From Rubripirellula tenax (lineage in GTDB: Bacteria; Planctomycetota; Planctomycetia; Pirellulales; Pirellulaceae), in NCBI RefSeq assembly GCF_007860125.1, contig NZ_SJPW01000002.1, positions 310,001 to 374,000 on the forward strand: a stretch of 64,000 nt of DNA. The letters are read 5' to 3'. Shown here in pieces: positions 54,258-63,086 of the stretch. The first letter of the stretch is position 1. Each line of letters starts with the position of its first letter. The notes under the pieces are model-generated. The model ran no database searches. It was given only the letters and a program-made list of their open reading frames with translations, and was not told where the DNA came from. The translations under genes were made by a program, and so were the position numbers.

Positions 54258-54779
54258 ATGATCGATATTGAAGTTCAGCGTGGCGACATCACCAAGCTTG
54301 ATGTCGATGCAATCGTCAACGCGGCCAATGAACGGATGCTCGGCGGCGGTGGTGTCGACGGAGCGATTCATCGCGCGGCGGGTCCCGAGCTGCTTGCGGC
54401 TTGCCGGGTGTTTCCCGAAACGAAGCCCGGCGTACGTTGTCCGACGGGCGCCGCGCGGGTCACGAGCGGATTTCGATTGCCCGCTCGGTACGTGATCCAC
54501 ACCGTCGGCCCGGTTTGGAACGGCGGTATCCATAGCGAGCGTGATCTATTGGCCTCCTGTTACCGTCAATCGCTTTGGTTGGCCGAAGCAGTCGGAGCCG
54601 CGTCGATCGCTTTTCCGGCAATCAGTTGTGGGATCTATGGGTTTCCGATTGTCGAAGCCGCTGAAATTTCTGTGAGGACGATCCGACTGGCCGCCGAGTC
54701 TCACACGGCAATTCGTTCCGCCGTTCTGGTCGCTTTCGACGACGAAGTCTTCGACGCTTGGACGGAAGCCGCTCGTTAG
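54258..54779 (+). CDS. Macrodomain ADP-ribose hydrolase (MacroD type)
   Basis: A 173-residue macrodomain that binds ADP-ribose and probably removes mono-ADP-ribose from acidic residues or hydrolyses O-acetyl-ADP-ribose. MacroD-type signatures are all present: [34 protein letters not shown] at residues about 9-42, [10 protein letters not shown], and [12 protein letters not shown] for the phosphate loop. It is the last gene of the module and forms, with the glycohydrolase at the other end, a pair of erasers for the PARP. Confidence 0.93.
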   Translation: MIDIEVQRGDITKLDVDAIVNAANERMLGGGGVDGAIHRAAGPELLAACRVFPETKPGVRCPTGAARVTSGFRLPARYVIHTVGPVWNGGIHSERDLLASCYRQSLWLAEAVGAASIAFPAISCGIYGFPIVEAAEISVRTIRLAAESHTAIRSAVLVAFDDEVFDAWTEAAR

Positions 54780-54877
54780 GCCGCCGGCGATTGCTCTAGC
54801 GATCGTTGGTGCCTGGCGATCGTTGGTACAATGGGGATGTCGACAATTCTGGTCGTTCCCACATTGATGAGCACTTC

Positions 54878-57800
54878 ATGAGCGTTTCGTTTCGGATCCT
54901 TTCGTTCTTCCTATGCCTTGGCATCTTCAACGGCACGGGATTCGGCGACGACTTTCCCCAGCCCTTCAACAGCGAACCGATTTCCGATCAGTCTTTGATG
55001 TCGGCAAGCGAGTCGGCTGCATCGATCAAGTTACCCGACGGATTTCGAGCAACGGCGTTTGCGGGTGAGCCTGATATCCAAAATCCGATCGCGATGACGT
55101 GGGATGGTCGAGGTCGTTTATGGGTCGCGGAAAATTATACCTACGCCGAACGGACGCAGCGTTTCCAGCTGGATCTGCGCGACCGAGTTGTGATTCTGGA
55201 CGGCAGCAACGGCGATGCTGCAACAAAACGCACCGTGTTTACCGACAATGTGCAGATGTTGACGGGCATCGAGGTCGGTCACGACGGCGTCTGGTTGATG
55301 TGTCCGCCGAAGCTGATTTTCATCCCCGATCGCGACCACGACGACGTCCCCGACAATGATGGCGAGATTGTCTTGGACGGATTCGAAGTCGCCCGCGCCA
55401 ACTATCACAACTTTGCCAATGGACTTCGCTTCGGTCCCGACGGGTGGCTCTACGGCCGATGTGGCGGTTCGTGCCCGGGACGAATCGGCAAACCTGATGC
55501 CCCCGACCACCAACGATTGGCTTTGGAAGGTGGCATCTGGCGCTATCACCCCACGACGCAGCGCTATGAAGTACTGACCACGGGAACGACCAATCCTTGG
55601 GGACATGATTGGAACGAGTTTGGCGAGATGTTCTTCATCAACACGGTCAACGGGCACCTGTGGCACATGATCCCGGGCGCCCACTTCACCCGTCCGTTTA
55701 CGCTGGATCCGAATCCTCGAACTTACGAGCTGATCGACTTTCACGCCGACCATTGGCATTTCGATACCAAGGGTGCGTGGCACGAGTCACGCGACGGTGT
55801 CGCCAACTCGTTCGGCGGTGGCCACGCGCACTGTGGCACGATGATCTATCAAGGGGGTCGCTGGCCGGCCCAGTACAACGGAAAACTATTCACGCTTAAC
55901 TTTCACGGCCGTCGCGCCAACCAAGAGTTACTAGATCCCGTCGGCAGCGGCTACGTGGCTCGCCATGAACCGGACTTCTTTCTCTCCGATGACCCTTGGT
56001 TTCGCGGAATGGAAATCAGCAGCGGCCCCGACGGTAACGCAATGGTGCTGGATTGGTCGGACGCGGGCGAGTGCCACGAACATACCGGCGTTCACCGGAC
56101 TAGCGGGCGAGTGATCAAGATTTCGTCCGATGGCGGGGTCTCGCGTCTTGCCGATGAACCCGTGATGCCCGTCAGCGATCTGCGAACGTGGTCCGCCACG
56201 CAATTGGCAACCAGCCATCAACAAACCAACCATTGGTACACCCAACAAGCAAGATTGGAGTTGGCGAGGCGACAGTCAGGCAGCGGAGATATTGGCGAAG
56301 CGAGAACGTTGTTGACCGAGTATTTCCACAACGCTGATCGCCCCCAAGTCGCCGTTCAATCATTGCTGACGCTGCACAGCCTGGGTTTCGCAAGCGATGA
56401 ACTCTTAGCATCGACTCTGCAGCATGCTGAACCCCACCTTCGCGCTTGGTCGATTCGCATGATCACCGATCAGTGGACGATCGACGACGCGCTGGGACCG
56501 GCTTGGATTGAAACAGAACAAGCGACCAAGATCGCCGACGAAGCGAGTCGGTGGTTGCCGACGTTTATCGAACTGGCGACTTCGGATCCTTCGCCCGTCG
56601 TGCGACTAGCTTTAGCGTCCACGATCCAGCGATTGCCGGTTGCGATGCGAGCGTCGCTTGCAACTCCCTTGGTGGCTCACGCGTCGGACGCAGGCGACCA
56701 TAACTTACCGTTGATGATTTGGTACGGTTTGATTCCCGTCGCCTTGGAGTCCCCGGGCGAATTGGTTCCTGTCGCTGCGGCATGTCAATTGCCAACGACG
56801 TTGCGATTGATGACGCGGGCCATGGCCGAGCAAATGACCGAGCTTCCCGAGCCGATCGATCGACTGATCCGAATCGCGGTCCAGCGCAACGACGCCGCAT
56901 ATACGGCCACCGTATTGGCCGGCATCAGCGAAGGATTGCGAGGTTGGCGAACCGCACCGCGGCCTGCATCGTGGGACCGACTGATCGAATCCGATTCCGC
57001 AACCAACAATCCGAACGTTCGCGAATTGAGCGTGGTGTTCGGCGACGGTCGTGCGATCGACGAATTGAAGGCGATCGCACGAGGCAAAACGGAAGCAGAT
57101 TCGGAAATGAGGCTGTCCGCGCTGCAGACGTTGATCGATATCGAACCGAGTGATCTGCGTCAGATATGTGAGTCACTGCTTGCGGACGCAAAGATGAATG
57201 TCTTGGCGGCGCAGGGGCTTTCAAAATTCGACGATCCCAAAATCGGAAAAGCACTGGTCGCCCGCTACAACAACTTTCGTGCCCCCGAACGGCCGAAAAT
57301 CATGTCGATCCTCGTTTCGCGACCAAACTTTGCCGGGGAGATGCTCAGCGCGATCGATCGCGGCAAGATTTCCCGCAACGATCTATCGGCCTATCAAGTT
57401 CGACAAATTCACAGCCACGGCAATGAACAACTCACGAAACAAGTCAGCGAAGTTTGGGGCGAGGTGCGCGATACGCCCGAGGCGAAACAGCAAACGATCG
57501 ATGCGTTGAAGAAGTCACTGACGGCCGAAGTGATCGCGTCTGCTGACAAAAGCCATGGGCGAGAACTGTTCCAAAAGGCTTGCCAAACTTGCCATCGACT
57601 CTACGGCGAGGGCGCAAAGGTCGGGCCCGATTTGACGGGCGCCAATCGAGGCAACCTGGACTACTTGCTGTCAAACATCATCGACCCCAGCGCGGTCGTC
57701 GACAGAGACTATCGCATGTCCATTTTGTTGTTGGATGACGACCGAATCATGAACGGGCTGATCATCGCTGAAACCGATCAAACGGTGACACTGCAGACCT

Positions 57801-57958
57801 CGACCGAGTCTCTGACAATCAACAAAGACACGATTGCATCGCGAAAGATAACCGAAAAGTCGCCGATGCCCGATGGCTTGTTCGACGCGCTAACGCCCGT
57901 TCAGATCCGCGAATTGATCGCGTACCTTTCGCATCCCACGCAAGTTCCGACGCCGTAG
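54878..57958 (+). CDS. PVC-type membrane-bound dehydrogenase with HEAT repeats and C-terminal cytochrome c
   Basis: A 1026-residue exported protein. The ATG at 54878 gives the signal peptide (ILSFFLCLGIFNGTGFG). About 400 residues of beta-propeller dehydrogenase follow (FRATAFAGEPDIQNPIAMTWDGRGRLWVAENYTYAER; ANGLRFGPDGWLYGRCG; NPWGHDWNEFGEMFFINTVNGHLWH). The middle third is helical, HEAT-like (SVVRLALASTIQRLP-type repeats). The C-terminus is a haem domain with CQTCH at residues 902-906 and the PVC-type end (GPDLTGANRGNLDYLLSNIIDPSAVVDRDY). Such proteins probably oxidise sugars or other polyols in the periplasm. Substrate unknown. Confidence 0.87.
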   Translation: MSVSFRILSFFLCLGIFNGTGFGDDFPQPFNSEPISDQSLMSASESAASIKLPDGFRATAFAGEPDIQNPIAMTWDGRGRLWVAENYTYAERTQRFQLDLRDRVVILDGSNGDAATKRTVFTDNVQMLTGIEVGHDGVWLMCPPKLIFIPDRDHDDVPDNDGEIVLDGFEVARANYHNFANGLRFGPDGWLYGRCGGSCPGRIGKPDAPDHQRLALEGGIWRYHPTTQRYEVLTTGTTNPWGHDWNEFGEMFFINTVNGHLWHMIPGAHFTRPFTLDPNPRTYELIDFHADHWHFDTKGAWHESRDGVANSFGGGHAHCGTMIYQGGRWPAQYNGKLFTLNFHGRRANQELLDPVGSGYVARHEPDFFLSDDPWFRGMEISSGPDGNAMVLDWSDAGECHEHTGVHRTSGRVIKISSDGGVSRLADEPVMPVSDLRTWSATQLATSHQQTNHWYTQQARLELARRQSGSGDIGEARTLLTEYFHNADRPQVAVQSLLTLHSLGFASDELLASTLQHAEPHLRAWSIRMITDQWTIDDALGPAWIETEQATKIADEASRWLPTFIELATSDPSPVVRLALASTIQRLPVAMRASLATPLVAHASDAGDHNLPLMIWYGLIPVALESPGELVPVAAACQLPTTLRLMTRAMAEQMTELPEPIDRLIRIAVQRNDAAYTATVLAGISEGLRGWRTAPRPASWDRLIESDSATNNPNVRELSVVFGDGRAIDELKAIARGKTEADSEMRLSALQTLIDIEPSDLRQICESLLADAKMNVLAAQGLSKFDDPKIGKALVARYNNFRAPERPKIMSILVSRPNFAGEMLSAIDRGKISRNDLSAYQVRQIHSHGNEQLTKQVSEVWGEVRDTPEAKQQTIDALKKSLTAEVIASADKSHGRELFQKACQTCHRLYGEGAKVGPDLTGANRGNLDYLLSNIIDPSAVVDRDYRMSILLLDDDRIMNGLIIAETDQTVTLQTSTESLTINKDTIASRKITEKSPMPDGLFDALTPVQIRELIAYLSHPTQVPTP

Positions 57959-57988
57959 TTTCGGTGGCGTGGTGCTTAACCGATTCGT

Positions 57989-58510
57989 CTACCAAACCAG
58001 CCCGGCATCGCCGAGGCGTTTTTTGGTTTCGATCATCAACGCGTCTTCGTCGGCTTCGGTCGGGGCAACGTAGGTGACGCTGAACCGCAAGAACGCTCCC
58101 GCGTCATCCCAGGGCACGGTGACGATGCCGAACTGTTCGATCAGGTGACGCGTCGCGTCTTCGGCGGCGGCAAACGTTTCGCCCGACTTGGTGCCCGAGG
58201 GTGACTTGGCGTAAAGGAAGTACGTACCGCCGGGGACTTCGCATTCGAAGCCACATTCCTTCAGCACCGTGACCAACTTCTTCATGCGGCGCAAGTACTT
58301 TGATCGGATGTTTGCGGGAATCGCGTCGTCGTCCAGTGCTGCCGCGGCGGCTTTTTGCGTGGCGATAAACTGGCCGCTGTCGGAGTTGTCTTTGACGTCG
58401 GCGAACGCCGATACGATCCGCGGGTGGCCGCATACGAACCCCATCCGCCAACCGATCATGTCGTAGCCCTTGCTCATCGAATGGACCTCGACACCGACGT
58501 CCATCGCGCG
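57989..58510 (-). pseudogene. 5'-truncated class I aminotransferase (LL-diaminopimelate aminotransferase-like)
   Basis: Only the C-terminal half of a PLP aminotransferase remains. The PLP-Lys segment VEVHSMSKGYDMIGWRMGF and the C-terminal block GGTYFLYAKSP...FLRFSVTYVAP are well kept, and the order fits DapL-like enzymes that make LL-diaminopimelate. About 200 N-terminal residues with the PLP-phosphate and Asp/Tyr sites are absent. Upstream of about 58510 the frame continues as unrelated sequence (SSGRSDFRLLYMF) that belongs to a repeat with an inverted pair at 58532-58543/58615-58626. So an insertion or rearrangement cut the gene. It cannot make an active enzyme alone. Confidence 0.75.
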
Positions 58511-58531
58511 CTCGCAAAACATGTAGAGAAG

Positions 58532-58626
58532 CCGGAAATCACTTCGCCCGCTACTCGGAATCCGAATCTTCGCGACTGAAACTCGTAAGCTCACCCCGAG
58601 GAAATCGCACTCGGAGTGATTTCCGG
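58532..58626. mobile_element. Inverted-repeat-bounded segment at the break point of the aminotransferase gene
   Basis: CCGGAAATCACT (58532-58543) and AGTGATTTCCGG (58615-58626) are perfect 12-bp inverted copies, 71 bp apart. The segment lies exactly where homology of the aminotransferase stops. It may be the end of a small non-autonomous element or the scar of a larger one; no transposase is present. Confidence 0.45.
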
Positions 58627-58726
58627 ACAGACACTAGTTAAGCTATCGCGTCAACTTCGGGTGCATGAGCCGAGGCTTTGGTGCGAGTGCGTTGCTGGAA
58701 ACGGGCGTTTTAGTGAGGGGTGATTG

Positions 58727-59938
58727 ATGTTGAAATTCTCTGGTCGTCATTGCGGTGGGCGCCGGGCGTTCACGTTGTTGGAATTGTTGGTTGTGATTGC
58801 CGTGATTGGCATCTTGGTGGCGCTGTTGTTGCCGGCTGTTCAATCGGCTCGGGAGGCGGCGCGTCGGATGACGTGCTCCAATAACCTGAAGCAGATTGGG
58901 TTGGGGCTGCAAAATTACCATTCAGCGTTTCGCCAGCTGCCAAAAAGCATGGGTGGGACGATGTCGTTTCAGCGCAGCGCCACCCGGGCGTCCGTGACCA
59001 ACCGCTTGCGGCTGGGGTGGTTGGTGCCGTTGACTCCGTTCATCGGCGAACAGGCGACATGGGAGCAGGTCGTTCATGGTTCTGATGGCACGGGAATCCG
59101 CTATCAATCGATGGGGCCCGCGCCCGAAGTGGGCGACTTTGATCCCTGGCAACGAAACATTCCGACCTATCGCTGCCCCAGCGAACCGGTCGTGTCCGAC
59201 GAGTACGGACGGGCTAATTACGCCGCATGCGTCGGTGACTCGACAAGATTGGTCCACTCGGGAGGCCGCAATTCAATCGGGGTCTACCAAGCGGACAGGT
59301 CCTTTAACGCGGGTTTATTGGGTGTCATTCCGATTCAGGACGCGAGTATCATCGTCGAAGCCCGCCACCATAATCGAGGGATGTTTCGGGCTCGCCACCG
59401 GACGCAATTCCGCGACGTAACAGATGGACTTTCCAATACGATCATGTGCGGTGAAATCTCGACAAGTTGGGATCCGACGCTGGTGAGCGCCAACAACGCT
59501 CTGTATTCGGGTTTGGTAAGCTCGATCGGTATGCAAGCCGTATCGATCACGGCGTGCATGGAACAGATCGATCCCCTGCGGCCGACCCGTCTGAGAACGA
59601 GTGTGAATGTCGGTGAATTTCATATGCTTCGCGGTCTACTTTGGGCCGATGGACGGCTGACGCAAACCAGCTTCAACGCGATTTTGGCACCCAACCAGAT
59701 GAGTTGCTTCCAGCATACTGATATGTCCCAAGGAATCTCGACGGCGGCCAGCCTGCACGCCGACGGCGCCCATATTTTGATGGGTGACGGAGCGGTGCGA
59801 TTGGTTACCAACAACATCGATACCGGCGCCCCACAATCGGTCGCCACAGCGAGCACCGCCGGGGAACCGAGCGTCTTCGGCGTTTGGGGAGCCATGGGAA
59901 CGCGGGCGTCACAGGAAACCATCGATGATGGGGTATAG
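58727..59938 (+). CDS. DUF1559 pilin-like protein
   Basis: A 403-residue protein with a type IV prepilin-type N-terminus: RRAFTLLELLVVIAVIGILVALLLPAVQSAREAARRMTCSNNLKQIGLGLQNYH, the mark of the DUF1559 family that is much expanded in planctomycetes. The body contains a beta-rich domain with many aromatic and Asn residues, and the C-terminal H-x9-DG signature appears as HADGAHILMGDGAVRLV. I chose ATG at 58727; the TTG at 58724 directly before it is possible, and a GAGGGG ribosome site lies just upstream. Expected to be processed by a prepilin peptidase and placed in the envelope; function unknown. Confidence 0.9.
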   Translation: MLKFSGRHCGGRRAFTLLELLVVIAVIGILVALLLPAVQSAREAARRMTCSNNLKQIGLGLQNYHSAFRQLPKSMGGTMSFQRSATRASVTNRLRLGWLVPLTPFIGEQATWEQVVHGSDGTGIRYQSMGPAPEVGDFDPWQRNIPTYRCPSEPVVSDEYGRANYAACVGDSTRLVHSGGRNSIGVYQADRSFNAGLLGVIPIQDASIIVEARHHNRGMFRARHRTQFRDVTDGLSNTIMCGEISTSWDPTLVSANNALYSGLVSSIGMQAVSITACMEQIDPLRPTRLRTSVNVGEFHMLRGLLWADGRLTQTSFNAILAPNQMSCFQHTDMSQGISTAASLHADGAHILMGDGAVRLVTNNIDTGAPQSVATASTAGEPSVFGVWGAMGTRASQETIDDGV

Positions 59939-59981
59939 TAGGGCTGATTGCAATTCTCGACTGATTTTGGATTCTCTCGCC

Positions 59982-62900
59982 GTGCAGGATCACTACCCAA
60001 ATTCATCACCGAGGACTCTCGTACGCATTGCGATCACGATGATGTTCGTCGCCGGGTCGGCATCGGTCTCGCTTGCCGCCGAGTCGTTCGATTTCGTCGC
60101 GGATATCTATTCCGTGCTTCATCGTTCCTGTTTTGAATGTCACGGTGAAGAACGCCAAGATGCCGGGTTGCGGTTGGATCAAGAATCAAGCTTGACGGAA
60201 TCGGGAATCCTTGAGGCGGACGATCCCGACAACAGCGAGTTGGTTCGGCGGATCGAGTTGCCGCGAAATCATGACGAAGTCATGCCGATGATCGGCGATC
60301 CCCTGTCGAAATCGGAAGTCCGTGCGATTCGCAAGTGGATCGCTTCCGGTGCGACATGGCCCGATGGTTTCCAGCCTCCGCCGCATTGGTCTTACGTATT
60401 GCCGACGCGACCATCGCTGCCCACCGTTTCAGATCGCCATTGGCCCCAAACGCCCCTCGATCATTTCGTGCTGGCGCGGTTGGACGATCTGGGTCGGGCG
60501 CCGTCGGAAGCCGCCGATCCCGCGGTGCTTCTTCGTCGCGTCCACTTGGACTTGATCGGACTTCCACCATCGCTTGATGAAGTGCGTGCATTCGAAGCGG
60601 ATCCTTCGAACGAGCACTACAGTCGCGTGGTCGATCAATTGCTGGCGCGAACGCAGTTCGGCGAGCACTGGGCGCGTCCTTGGTTGGACCTTGCGCGGTA
60701 TGCCGATTCGCATGGTTTCCAACGCGACGACCTTCGTGACTTGTGGCCGTATCGCGATTGGGTCATTCGTGCGATCAACGACGACATGCCGTTCGACCAA
60801 TTTACCATCGAGCAACTTGCCGGCGACTTGTTACCCGATGCGACGGAGTCTCAGAAAGTGGCGACCGGATTCCATCGCTGTTCTCCGACGAACGTCGAAG
60901 CCGGTGCGTTGCCGGAAGAAACTCGCGTCGAGCAGGTTCTTGATCGCGTCAACACAACGGCCACCGTTTGGTTGGGCTCAACGCTTGAGTGTGCCCAGTG
61001 CCATGATCACAAGTTTGATCCGTTCACCATCAAGAACTATTACCAGTTCGCTGCGTTCTTCAACCAAACCGAAATTGAAGCCGATCGATCGGATCCAAAA
61101 ACGATTTCGTCGATCCGATTTCTCGGCCCGTCCATGCCGATCGCCGACGCGGCGCGTGATCAAAAACGTCGCGAATTGGAACTGATGAAGAAACCACTCG
61201 TCGTTGAACGCAAGGCCTTGCGATCCAAGTATGAAGTCGACTTAGACGACTGGGCAAAACGGCTCGCAAAGGATTTCAAACAGTCCCCCCAATTGCACGT
61301 GATGAAGATCACTGGGTTCGAATCCGAAGGAACGACCGATTCGTACCAGGTTCGCAACGACGGTGCCGTGTTGTTGGTCGGTGACGATCCGCCATCGTCG
61401 GACCGATACCTGATATCGGCAAAGATCGATGCGTCGGACATACGCGCCATTCGCTTGGACGTATTGACGGATCCGTCGCTGCCCGGGACTGGCCCCGGTC
61501 GCGGCGACCCCGTCCGAAACAATTTTGTGTTGAACGAGTTTTCGGCATCCTTGGTTCGGCGTGACGGCATCAAAACGCCGCTTTCTTTCGTCGGCGCACG
61601 TGCCGATCATTCGCAGGGATCGTACGACGTGGCGATGGCGATCGACGGCATCGAGAAGACAGGCTGGGCCATCGCGCCCCAGTTTTCGCGGCCACACTGG
61701 GCGCTATTCACGCTCGAGAAACCCTTGAACGAAAATGGGCCCGTCGAGGTCGAGTTTGTTTTGGATCAACGGTTTGGCAACGCGAGAACAATCGGTTGTC
61801 TGCAACTGTCGGCCGTGTCGGGCAATCCGGACCACGACACGATTCCCGATACGATCGTTTCGTTGCTGAACAAACCCAGCCAAAAATGGTCGGCGAAGAA
61901 TCGCAATGCGTTGATCGATTTCCGATCGCAGTCCGACACCGCGATGCTGCTGTTGGACAAGGAGATCGCGGCAATCGATCGATCCTTGTCCGACGTCGCT
62001 CCCGACACGACGCAGGTGATGTCAGAACTGGATCAACCGCGACCCTCGTACGTTTTCATGCGAGGCGACTATCGTTCACGCGGCGAATCGGTCCAGCCGG
62101 ATACTCCGGCGTTCTTGCATTCGATCGAAGAATTGTCATCCGGCGGCAACCGGTTGGCCTTGGCGAAATGGTTGATCGATCCGTCCAACCCGTTGGTCGC
62201 GCGAGTGACGGTCAATCGAATTTGGGCCGATTTGTTTGGCGAAGGAATCGTTCGCACGCGAGAGGACTTTGGGATCAAAGGCGACCGACCCTCGCATCCG
62301 AAATTGCTGGACTGGTTGGCGGTCGATTTTGTCCAGCACGGTTGGTCGATGAAGCATTTGGTCAAGACGATCGTGATGTCCAAAACCTATCAACAATCGT
62401 CGGCGACTTCGTCGGAGTTGTTGGAGTGGGACGACCAAAACCGATGGCTCGCGCGGGGGCCGCGAGTTCGCTTGGATGCCGAAACGATCCGCGACAACGC
62501 GCTGGCGATCTCGGGATTGATTTCGCTTGATTCCTTTGGCCCACCCATTCGCCCCTACCAGCCCAATGGTCTTTGGACGAAGGTCGGTGGACAGAAATAC
62601 GATTACGTCGTCAGCCCGGGGAATCAAAAACATCGTCGTGGCGTTTACGTGGTCATCAAACGCGGCGCACCGTATCCCAGCTTCACGAATTTTGACGCGG
62701 GGAGCCGGTTCGCGTGTACGGTACGGCGATCACGAAGCAATACACCGCTGCAGGCGTTGACCCTGTTGAACGATCCGGTCTATGTCGAGGCAGCCAAGGC
62801 GATCGCGCTGCGGGCGGCCACCAGCGCGAAGCGACAGTCGGTTGAGTCAACGATTTACGACGAATTTCGACGATGCGTGGCGAGAGAACCGCACGTCGAC

Positions 62901-63083
62901 GAAGTTCAGTCGATGTCGTCTTTGTGGTTGAATCAGTCGGCCGAATTGGACGCGCATCCCGACCGAGCCAAACAGTTGGCGGTTGGGCAACAACTCGACG
63001 GTGTATCCGAAATCGAATTTGCATCTTGGTTCGGTGTCGCCAACGTGATGCTGAATTTGCACGAAACGATCACCAAGGAGTGA
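59982..63083 (+). CDS. DUF1549/DUF1553 protein with N-terminal cytochrome c-like domain (PSD1 type)
   Basis: A 1033-residue exported protein. The GTG at 59982 is my choice: it lies after the DUF1559 stop and gives a signal peptide (VRIAITMMFVAGSASVSLAA); the frame further upstream overlaps DUF1559. The haem motif CFECH is at residues 50-54 and is followed by the planctomycete cytochrome-C domain. DUF1549 follows (TPLDHFVLARLDDLGRAPSEAADPAVLLRRVHLDLIGLPPS; WLDLARYADSHGFQRDDLRDLWPYRDWVI; CAQCHDHKFDPF with a second CxxCH) and then DUF1553 (LALAKWLIDPSNPLVARVTVNRIWADLFG; SNTPLQALTLLNDPVYVEAAKAIA). It always pairs with DUF1501, present next. Role in periplasmic oxidation or polysaccharide use is suspected, not proved. 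Confidence 0.9.
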   Translation: MQDHYPNSSPRTLVRIAITMMFVAGSASVSLAAESFDFVADIYSVLHRSCFECHGEERQDAGLRLDQESSLTESGILEADDPDNSELVRRIELPRNHDEVMPMIGDPLSKSEVRAIRKWIASGATWPDGFQPPPHWSYVLPTRPSLPTVSDRHWPQTPLDHFVLARLDDLGRAPSEAADPAVLLRRVHLDLIGLPPSLDEVRAFEADPSNEHYSRVVDQLLARTQFGEHWARPWLDLARYADSHGFQRDDLRDLWPYRDWVIRAINDDMPFDQFTIEQLAGDLLPDATESQKVATGFHRCSPTNVEAGALPEETRVEQVLDRVNTTATVWLGSTLECAQCHDHKFDPFTIKNYYQFAAFFNQTEIEADRSDPKTISSIRFLGPSMPIADAARDQKRRELELMKKPLVVERKALRSKYEVDLDDWAKRLAKDFKQSPQLHVMKITGFESEGTTDSYQVRNDGAVLLVGDDPPSSDRYLISAKIDASDIRAIRLDVLTDPSLPGTGPGRGDPVRNNFVLNEFSASLVRRDGIKTPLSFVGARADHSQGSYDVAMAIDGIEKTGWAIAPQFSRPHWALFTLEKPLNENGPVEVEFVLDQRFGNARTIGCLQLSAVSGNPDHDTIPDTIVSLLNKPSQKWSAKNRNALIDFRSQSDTAMLLLDKEIAAIDRSLSDVAPDTTQVMSELDQPRPSYVFMRGDYRSRGESVQPDTPAFLHSIEELSSGGNRLALAKWLIDPSNPLVARVTVNRIWADLFGEGIVRTREDFGIKGDRPSHPKLLDWLAVDFVQHGWSMKHLVKTIVMSKTYQQSSATSSELLEWDDQNRWLARGPRVRLDAETIRDNALAISGLISLDSFGPPIRPYQPNGLWTKVGGQKYDYVVSPGNQKHRRGVYVVIKRGAPYPSFTNFDAGSRFACTVRRSRSNTPLQALTLLNDPVYVEAAKAIALRAATSAKRQSVESTIYDEFRRCVAREPHVDEVQSMSSLWLNQSAELDAHPDRAKQLAVGQQLDGVSEIEFASWFGVANVMLNLHETITKE

Positions 63084-63086
63084 ATC

